The position numbers were made by a program, and so were the translations under genes. This document shows, piece after piece, positions 58,001 to 64,000 of a stretch of DNA of 64,000 bases; position 1 is the first letter of the stretch, and each line of letters opens with the position of its first letter. Below the pieces are notes generated by a model, which was not told where the DNA came from, did no database searches, and saw only the letters and a list, made by a program, of their open reading frames with translations. Origin of the DNA: Alopecurus myosuroides (taxonomy: Eukaryota; Streptophyta; Magnoliopsida; Poales; Poaceae); NCBI GenBank assembly GCA_028641055.1, contig CM054057.1:727728484-727792483 (forward strand). The letters run 5' to 3'.

Positions 58001-58088
58001 CGGGATAACGTAGTAACACGAAACACAGGATTTTACCCAGGTTCGGTACGTCGCGACAGTACGGCGTACCTACTCCTGCACTTCTCAC
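55044..58088 (-). CDS. Gypsy Gag polyprotein (Tat-like), long ORF
   Basis: The frame is open for 1014 codons. Codons 1-52 lie in the 5' LTR and 53-60 over the PBS, so the biological start is probably internal, such as the ATG at 57710 (residue 127). Residues 180-300 are acidic with repeated TxVxEAED-type motifs. 300-360 are Lys-rich and 380-430 Gln-rich coiled coil. 611-665 are Arg/Ser-rich with RSRTPP repeats. 690-870 form the retrotransposon Gag core (TYQKYTGSTNPDTWLSDYYT, FLPLMLLDGARDWINGLP, FTQPFRGTYKRP). A CCHC-like C936-H939-H947-C952 cluster follows. The 7-nt overlap with the pol frame at 55050-55044 suggests frameshifting or a separate start. This is the best preserved gene in the window. 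Confidence 0.85.
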   Translation of the reverse strand: MRSAGVGTPYCRDVPNLGKILCFVLLRYPVTPRLYRSLMAPPSMKTTTMSRQLAPTVGQTTSGVRFRSGILGEIGRSITVGSLEFDNDVGRFLDNGSYIPAQNHLVSACVLPIGSANIFIGLTAEAMGFCGGSKFIPPALYPVEDDYDTGFCSDRRQKSDTHFIGMVQSEIAENTDDGNPVQEADNNAPVMETEDQTPVTEAEDPTSVNKTMNSEAESVLAAIEARLESETGSDNFDSEDEDEDAFVRKVKSFQEEFHEVLMAKPANTTDAGSQESPKTPPPVEEREDGETSPIFPNVKEMTEDEPVKKPPSSKKKHRASKKLQYKIQKKKSADLADENLEVGDVSGTKPAEKKSKEITAPPMTEQEEQELLQTPVGPDEPPEMLEARRQAFQRQQQHLLRSRQHLQQTHNDIKVMKEEIEEYERKHRSALKPTRLPGIARPEELPPKERFHNPSWQKQVNGKDAKGEPIYKTAAENAEAAFAILNNDLYSNGEKLQGVYAFLGKASQQQQRAQERSGRLHDNSALCKTATCTVGAPEPEEPGDSDNSKDKKEDPRIDKKNPDNRDAASKTGSHLPKDGYKPHDREDKHRKDGKIMPPPRNPAEKAGRYDIPHRRERSRTPPKDKERHRSRTPPNPKGREQGRDRNNPGRARSRNNGRERSRSPSVHSAGRYSAHIDRAEKDDLYFGPKCFTDRIRRITLHSGFAKVGPTYQKYTGSTNPDTWLSDYYTAVQINNGTDLEAVKFLPLMLLDGARDWINGLPSRTVDSWDDMARVFTQPFRGTYKRPNSINQLNRCTQFEDEPYVDFISRWIAMKNSCSGVTDVQAMHAFVNGLKPGLVPFMVGSKKHKDLGSMLTTANEHAAAEDDIRARGGNIESLILAKKTPRSDKKATPETTAKPKEVNIAFGGEKGNKWKGRNPDPINYTPEEWERIKSEPCVHHSQFGKPTHTNTQCRLNKHMKALQGPEIKGRVPKGNPPNKSQKLIKKTVNRTLTKKSRNNSAKANPSFRELMEKQC
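57914..57931 (-). promoter_or_regulatory. Primer-binding site, gypsy
   Basis: The minus strand reads TGGCGCCCACCGTGGGGC, 2 nt from the 5' LTR end at 57934. It is the typical PBS motif of this gypsy group; I do not name the tRNA. Confidence 0.8.
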
Positions 58089-58484
58089 TAATCAGGACTA
58101 AAGCCTGTAAACATGGTTACAATGTGAGGGTGTAGATCTAGCTATTCGGCGAGGATGAACTTCTCGGCGAGTTGGCCTAGAGCTTCTCTGTTTGTTCGTT
58201 GTTTTGTTTATCTCCCGTCCGGCTTTATATAATAGCCGGATTAGGGCTTACAGAATAGTTAACCTAGAAAACTACGGTAACTTGTCACTTGGAAAGCAAG
58301 GAATCCGTCTTCTCCTCCAAGCCAGATCACATGGGCTGTGATCCGGGTTCTTCTAGAATCCTGCTTCTGTGCGTCGGATTACTGGGCCGCCTAATGGACC
58401 TAAGCCCACTACCACTTAGGCCACCCTGGTAATCCGGCACTTGGCCCACCATCTTCTATACCCCTATTTGGTATATATCCGACA
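57934..58484 (-). repeat. Gypsy 5' LTR
   Basis: 551 bp, same ends as 48662-49212. A TATA-like ATATAAAG is on the minus strand at 58223-58230. Confidence 0.92.
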
Positions 58485-61400
58485 TGAAGTATGGAATGCG
58501 ATTCAAACAATGCAAGCGTCCCAGTCTCGTGCTCGGATTATGTATCTACGTCGTTCCCTTAATGATCTGAAGAAAAGGGAGATGACAACGGTTGTGTATT
58601 TCAACAAAGTCAAGACTCTGGCTAATGAGCTTGCTACTGCGGGAAAGAAGATGGATGACGATGATATTATTAATGCCGTACTCAATGGTCTCGATGCAGA
58701 ATTTAATCCTCTGGTAGAAGCCGTCTCAGCGCGTATTGATCAGGGAATTACCCTCGGAGAAGTTTATGCCATGTTATTGGCGGCAGATGCGCGCCTCCAA
58801 GCCCAAAGTGCGGATGCGGGAGGAGGTTTTTCCGCTAACCTTGCGTCACGTGGCTATAATGCGGGCCGAGGCAATGGAGGAAATCGTGGCGGCGGTTATG
58901 GAAACCGTGGAGGCGGTGGAGGCAACTATAATACTGGCCGTGGAAGTGGCTATGATGGGCGAAACAGTGGTAACAATAACTCGTACAACTCCTATGGTAA
59001 TGGAAACTCCTACAATGGAGGTAATGGAGGCCGTGGAAACATTAATTCCCAGCAAGATGGTGGCAACCGTACACGTTACAATGGACCTCCATGTCAGATT
59101 TGTACCAAAGTGGGTCATCCTGCCTACAAGTGTTTCAAGAGGTTCAACCGATCTTTTGTTACTCCAGAAGCACAAGTGCATGTAGCTACAACATCACAAG
59201 CTGTGGATCCTCAGTGGTATATTGACACCGGGGCAACTGATCATGTTACGGGAGAATTGGAGAAGCTAGCTATTCGTGATCGTTATCATGGTAATGAGCA
59301 AATCCACACGGCGAGTGGACAAGGTATGGCAATACAACATATTGGTCATAATGTTATTCATACTCCTGATCGTCCTATTCACCTTAATCATATATTACAT
59401 GTTCCTCAAGCCACCAAGAGTTTAGTTTCTGCCTCTAAACTTGTTTCTGATAATAAATCCTATATTGAGATTCACCCTCAATTCTTTGCTGTTAAGGATC
59501 AAGCTACGGGGAAAACTCTTCTTCACGGCGCGAGTAGAAACGGTCTCTATCCACTTAATGGTGCCACCCCATGCATTGATAAGCAAGTTCTTAGTACAAG
59601 CACTCCTTCATCGTCTCGGTGGCATGCACGTCTTGGTCATCCATCATCCTCAATAGTCCAGGAAATTCTTAGTCGAAATAAAATTTCTGTCTCAAGTAAA
59701 CATGATGAGTTAGTTTGTGATGCGTGTCAAAAGGGCAAAAGTCATCGATTGCCTTATCCTAAGTCTACTAGTGTTTCTAGTGCTCCTTTAGAGCTTATCT
59801 TCTCCGATGTTTGGGGCCCTGCCTCTGATTCTGTTGGTCGATACAAATATTATGTGAGCTTTATTGATGATTATAGCAAGTTTACATGGATATATTTGCT
59901 TAAATATAAATCTGATGTCTTTCAGAAATTTCGTGATTTTCAACAACATGTTGAACGTCTCTTTGATCGTAAAATCCTAGCTCTTCAATCAGATTGGGGT
60001 GGAGAGTATCAAAAGCTAAATTCTTTCTTTTCACACATTGGTATTGCTCATCATGTTTCTTGTCCTCATGCTCATCAACAGAACGGTTCTGCTGAACGTA
60101 AGCACCGTCATATTGTGGAAGTTGGTCTTTGTCTCTTAGCTCATGCTTCCATGCCACTTAAATATTGGGATGAAGCCTTCCTTACAGCCGTTTATCTTAT
60201 TAATCGTCTTCCTAGTAAGGTCATCAATCATAAAACTCCCACAGAACTTTTGTTCAAAACTCCACCAAATTATTCGTTCTTACGAATTTTTGGGTGTGCC
60301 GTGTGGCCAAATCCCAGACCATATAATCAACATAAGCTCCAGTTTCGATCTAAACAATGCGCGTTCCTTGGCTATAGTGGTCTTCAAAAAGGGTATAAAT
60401 GCCTAGACATATCTACTGGACGCATCTATATATCCAGGGATGTTGTTTTTGATGAGTCAATTTTTCCTTTTTCTCAACTCCGACCAAATGCGGGTGCTTT
60501 GTTACGGGCAGAAATTTCTCTTTTACCTTCCGTTCTACCAAATCCTTCTATTGTTGATCAGGAGCATGAATTACGTCATGATGATATGTCTGTTTCTGCT
60601 AATTTTTCGGATGAAAACAGTACCCAAGAGGTTTCTGTTGCAGGGAATCAACACAGCGATCCCGGAGCGGATTTTCCTGCAGATTCGGTTCCAGAATCGA
60701 TGCAATCGCCATCGGGATCCGTGGAACAGCAGCGGTCTGGCGCGCAGGATTCCGCGCCGCAGTCTGACGCGCAGGATTCCGTATGCTCCACTGCTTCGCC
60801 GACACGTGGTTCCTCCTCGACCACGTCTTCGTCCAGGCCCGTGTCTACGCCCGCGCGGCTCGCGTCGCTGTCTCCTTCTGACCCGACACGCGACAGCTCC
60901 TCGACTGGTGCGCGCTATCTCGCTACTGCAGGGCAGGATTCGCCCATATCAACCGGATTGTCTGCGCCATCTATCCCTGTGGATGATTTTGTCCCAGTTC
61001 AGCGTGTACATACTCGCTCTCAAAGCGGTATTACTAAAAAGGCACCGGTACCGACTGGGTTTATTCGCTGGTCGAATTTCTGCTCCACTGGTGAACCCGA
61101 GTGTCTTCAAGAGGCTATTGGACATGATAAGTGGAAAGCAACTATGGATGAAGAGTTCTCGGCATTGATGCATAATGGTACGTGGCATTTAGTCCCTCGT
61201 CCTCCTAATAGCAATATTATTGATTGCAAATGGGTTTACAAGATCAAAAGAAAATCTGATGGCACAATTGATCGATATAAAGCCAGACTTGTGGCTAAGG
61301 GATTCAAGCAAAGGTTTGGTGTTGACTATGAAGATACGTTCAGTCCTGTTGTGAAAGCTGCAACTATTCATATTGTTCTGTCTATTGCAGTGTCTAAAAA

Positions 61401-62602
61401 TTGGGATATGCGTCAATTGGATGTGAAGAATGCGTTTCTTCATGGCGTTCTGGAAGAAGAGGTATATATGAGACAACCTCCTGGATATGAGAATTCAGTT
61501 ACTCCGGGCTATGTGTGCAAACTTGATAAAGCATTATATGGTCTCAAACAAGCTCCACGTGCATGGCATTCTCGATTATCAGCAAAACTGCATGCCCTTG
61601 GTTTTGTTGCTTCTCAAGCTGATACTTCTTTGTTCTTCTATCACAAACATGGAGTTACGATCTTTATGCTTATCTATGTGGATGACATTATTGTCACTAG
61701 CTCTTCCATGCAAGCCGTGGATGCAGCTTTAGCAGACCTACGTATGGATTTTGCTCTCAAGGATCTTGGCTCTCTCCATTATTTCCTTGGTATCGAAGTT
61801 CAGAAAATTTCTAATGGTATTTCCTTGGCTCAAACTCAATATATTTCTGATATTCTCAAGCGTGTTTATGGGAGGATGTAAACCAGTTACCACTCCGCTT
61901 TCTACATCAGAAAAACTGACTATTTCTAAAGGAATTCCTCTCAATGATGATGATGCTACACGGTACAAGTATAGTTGGTGCACTTCAGTATGTGACATTA
62001 ACTCGGCCAGACATATCTTTTTCGGTTAATAAAGTATGTCAATTCTTACATGCTCCAACATCTGAGCATTGGACAGCAGTCAAAAGAATTCTTCGATATT
62101 TGCAGTATACTCTTTCTCATGGCTTGAAGCTTGTGAAATCTGATTCTATGATGATTAGTGCATTCTCAGATGCAGATTGGGCTGGATGCCCAGATGACAG
62201 GAGGTCAACAGGTGGATATGCAGTTTTCCTTGGTTGTAATCTTATAGCATGGAGTGCACGTAAGCAGCCAACTGTGTCTAGATCCAGTACAGAGGCAGAG
62301 TACAAATCTTTGGCTAATGCTACAACTGAGATTATCTGGGTACAGACACTATTGACAGAACTTGGCATTGGACAGCCTAAGGCAGCAACACTTTGGTGTG
62401 ATAATCTTGGTGCTACTTATTTGTCAGCTAATCCTGTGTTTCATGCCAGAACGAAACATATTGAAGTGGACTATCATTTTGTCCGAGAGAGAGTTGCTAA
62501 TAAATTGTTGAACATCAGGTTTGTTCCCACTGGAGATCAAATAGCTGATGGATTTACTAAGCCATTGTCAGTGCGACAGTTGGAGGCTTTTAGATGCAAT
62601 CT

Positions 62603-62619
62603 CAACTTAGATAAAGTTG
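62603..62619 (+). other. Stem-loop upstream of the copia PPT
   Basis: CAACTT-AGATA-AAGTTG, a perfect 6-bp stem with 5-nt loop, 14 nt from the 3' LTR. It lies within the coding region for the last residues of Pol. Confidence 0.6.
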
Positions 62620-62624
62620 TGATT

Positions 62625-62633
62625 GAGGGAGGA
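62625..62633 (+). promoter_or_regulatory. Copia polypurine tract
   Basis: GAGGGAGGA directly before the 3' LTR; primer for plus-strand synthesis in this family. Confidence 0.88.
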
Positions 62634-62807
62634 TGTAAAACAGAAGATTCTAGAATTGTAGTTTCCTAGTTTGTATCCTAGTCTGTATAGGATAGACGAA
62701 CGTGTAAGGCAAGTTTGTATGTTCCTTGTACTCTACGGATCGGATTGATCCTGTATATAAACGATGGAGAGCGGCCAAGTATAGGCACGCCTCAACTCAT
62801 ATTTTCA
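62634..62807 (+). repeat. Copia 3' LTR
   Basis: Identical to the 5' LTR except one base seen by eye (GCGGCC versus GCGTCC). TATA box at 62754-62761. Confidence 0.92.
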
Positions 62808-63381
62808 TAAACCCGACATATAAGAAATATGAGAACATGTGCAACAATACTAAAAGTTCAGTAGAACAGAGAGAGAGGTACAACAAGTGCGACATTACTA
62901 CAAGTTCAATAGACATATTACATGATAACAAATCCATGACATGTCCGGGAATTTCTCCTACTTCGGTCCATGAGTACGAAGGGTCCTTATCTTTCGACTC
63001 CTCTTCGGAGGAATCTTTCTCTACACTTCCACCACCCTTGCTCTCTCCGATTTCCATCTTTCTCTTTCCCTCGCGCCACAACCTCCTCGATGGATTAGAG
63101 ATCACATTGCGGTCCTCCGGGTGGAGACACGACCAAACAGGCCTTAGAGAGGTATGTAACCATCGCTTGCTACATTTTCTCTCGTCTTTATGCACATATG
63201 CAGACTTTTTTATGTTTTTAACCTCGCCATTACCATCAAGTATATGCCATTGTAAGGTGCTACTACTTAAATGGAAGGATATCATCGTGTCCGCTAAGTG
63301 CTGACATGAATTGGAGGTGAGCGGATCTGAAATGCCAACATCAGACAACGGGTAAACCACGACCTTAGACTTGGAGGTCAC
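62808..63381 (-). other. Unrecognised minus-strand ORF in the right flank
   Basis: A 194-codon frame (63381-62797) starting MTSKSKVVVYPLSDVG. The middle is charged (WREGKRKMEIGESKGGG, then a Ser/Glu/Lys cluster) and the C-terminal third is hydrophobic. The last four codons run into the copia LTR, so the end is not original. It could be an exon of a decayed host gene or a chance ORF. No family recognised. Confidence 0.3.
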
Positions 63382-63630
63382 CTACCAATGGAGGAGGTAG
63401 TATGTGGATGGCCAAAGGGTTGCATGTGTGTCGTAATGACGTATAGCTTCCTTTCCCTCCTCCTTTTAAGCGAAAAACCACATCGTCAATATTTTGATCG
63501 TGGCAATGCCATGTTTTCTTTGTCGTACCAAAATATACTTGCTTCATAAAATACTTTTCCTCAACGCTGCGTGTCTGGATCTTTTTACCTTCGATCTTAT
63601 AACATGTGAAAGTAATAATAATAGGAAGAA
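63382..63630. other. Unassigned right-flank DNA
   Basis: Short ORFs only; no recognisable repeat or gene. Confidence 0.35.
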
Positions 63631-63941
63631 GCGTCTAGCTCCTGGGTGCATATGCACCTTTTATTTAAATGCATTTAAAACACATTTCAAACTGCAAAAA
63701 AAATATATACGAAGTATTTTCATGAGACATCTTGGTGCAAAAATACTAAATTTTGGAGCTAAAACAAATATTTTCATGAGCCTTTTTTTGTCTTTCTACA
63801 CAGGTATAAAAAGACGTCTATTTTTTTTTTCGCAAAATGAGTTTATAAATATAACGGAACGTGAAAATGTATCCGTGGTAGTCTATTTTGATACTTTAGA
63901 ATGTGTTTTTGAAACGCCCACATGTATATGCACCTAGGTAG
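63631..63941. mobile_element. Possible MITE with imperfect TIRs
   Basis: Left CTCCTGGGTGCATATGCACC and right (inverted) CTACCTAGGTGCATATACAT are similar. The interior is AT-rich. No convincing TSD, so the class is open. Confidence 0.35.
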
Positions 63942-64000
63942 TCAAAATGGATTTCACAAAATAGGCCGAGAATGTGACAGCTAGTACCACAAGCCAATAC

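Larger units (their letters stand above)
48662..58484 (-). mobile_element. Tat-like Ty3/gypsy retrotransposon with antisense ORF, RNase H/integrase missing
   Basis: 9.8 kb, TSD TGAAG (48657-48661 and 58485-58489). LTRs 48662-49212 and 57934-58484 are 551 bp each, with about six differences by eye. The PBS-side motif and gag-pol lie on the minus strand. Order (minus): 5' LTR, gag, protease, RT; then a deleted region without RNase H or integrase; then a plus-strand spliced ORF next to the 3' LTR. An antisense extra ORF at this position is known from Tat/Grande/RIRE2-type elements. The missing integrase makes it non-autonomous. Confidence 0.9.
58490..62669 (+). pseudogene. Copia Gag-Pol, main part, frameshifted
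   Basis: The frame 58441-61881 (first ~15 codons come from gypsy LTR) gives, in residues of that frame: Gag to ~210 with a Gly/Asn-rich linker; zinc knuckle C218-C221-H226-C231; protease [12 protein letters not shown] (259-270); integrase zinc region H395-H400-C426-C429; integrase D456, D518, E552; a Ser-rich linker (700-860); RT from ~885 with [10 protein letters not shown] and YVDD (1079-1082). Two frame changes near 61865 and 61969 separate it from the last frame, 61944-62669, which holds the end of RT and RNase H ([29 protein letters not shown]). The element is therefore defective unless these are sequencing errors. Confidence 0.92.
48096..62807 (+). mobile_element. Ty1/copia LTR retrotransposon split by a gypsy element
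   Basis: LTRs 48096-48269 and 62634-62807 (174 bp each, one difference seen by eye near 48228 / 62774). It has a PBS for initiator tRNA-Met, a single gag-pol and a PPT. About 4.9 kb remain after removing the nested gypsy element. The domain order gag, protease, integrase, RT, RNase H is that of copia. Short LTRs and the Gag sequence suggest the Ale/Hopscotch group, which is an inference. The 5-bp flanks (AGCCC, TAAAC) do not match. Confidence 0.93.

Overview
The window looks like intergenic DNA from a large repeat-rich grass genome, most likely a Pooideae cereal relative (Triticeae or a close tribe). This rests on the LTR families (termini of the type TGATACGTC...ACGTATC), the grass-type CACTA, PIF/Harbinger and hAT elements, and the absence of any convincing intact host gene. 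Nearly every base belongs to nested transposable elements. Most boundaries below were fixed from target-site duplications (TSDs), primer-binding sites (PBS) and terminal dinucleotides read directly in the sequence.

Left nest (1-40310). A minus-strand Athila-like element (PBS complementary to tRNA-Asp) spans the whole block. Its 3' LTR is cut by the window start and its 5' LTR is 38708-40310. It sits inside a PIF/Harbinger transposase relic. It received two further insertions. The first (2810-22900, TSD ATAAA) is a minus-strand LARD-type element with 4.5-kb LTRs and only about 0.5 kb of internal DNA. That element holds a second related LARD (4989-15558, TSD TGCAT) with 4.7-kb LTRs. The second insertion (23767-38678) is a plus-strand member of the same Athila-like family. 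It holds another member of its own family (24125-30818) and a non-autonomous CACTA element (35425-36840). Its right end carries a tandem three-LTR structure. All copies of this family lack gag-pol but keep a decayed ORF of about 200 codons.

Middle (40311-48095). Two decayed PIF/Harbinger transposase elements lie tail to tail. After them come a GC-rich stretch, a hAT-type element with a perfect 8-bp TSD, a 5'-truncated retroposon with a 13-bp TSD, a 1.15-kb Harbinger-type element with TAA TSDs and a 0.4-kb related MITE.

Right nest (48096-62807). A plus-strand Ty1/copia element with 174-bp LTRs is split within gag by a minus-strand Ty3/gypsy element (48662-58484, TSD TGAAG). The gypsy element resembles the Tat group. 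It has a long gag ORF and protease-RT, but RNase H and integrase are missing, and it carries an antisense, intron-containing extra ORF with its own TATA box on the plus strand. The last 1.2 kb holds one unrecognised minus-strand ORF and a possible MITE.

The most interesting signal is a perfect or near-perfect stem-loop (8-bp stem, purine-rich 3-4-nt loop in the sense strand). It lies exactly 18 nt upstream of the 3' LTR in five elements belonging to three families, with weaker counterparts in the copia and Tat elements.
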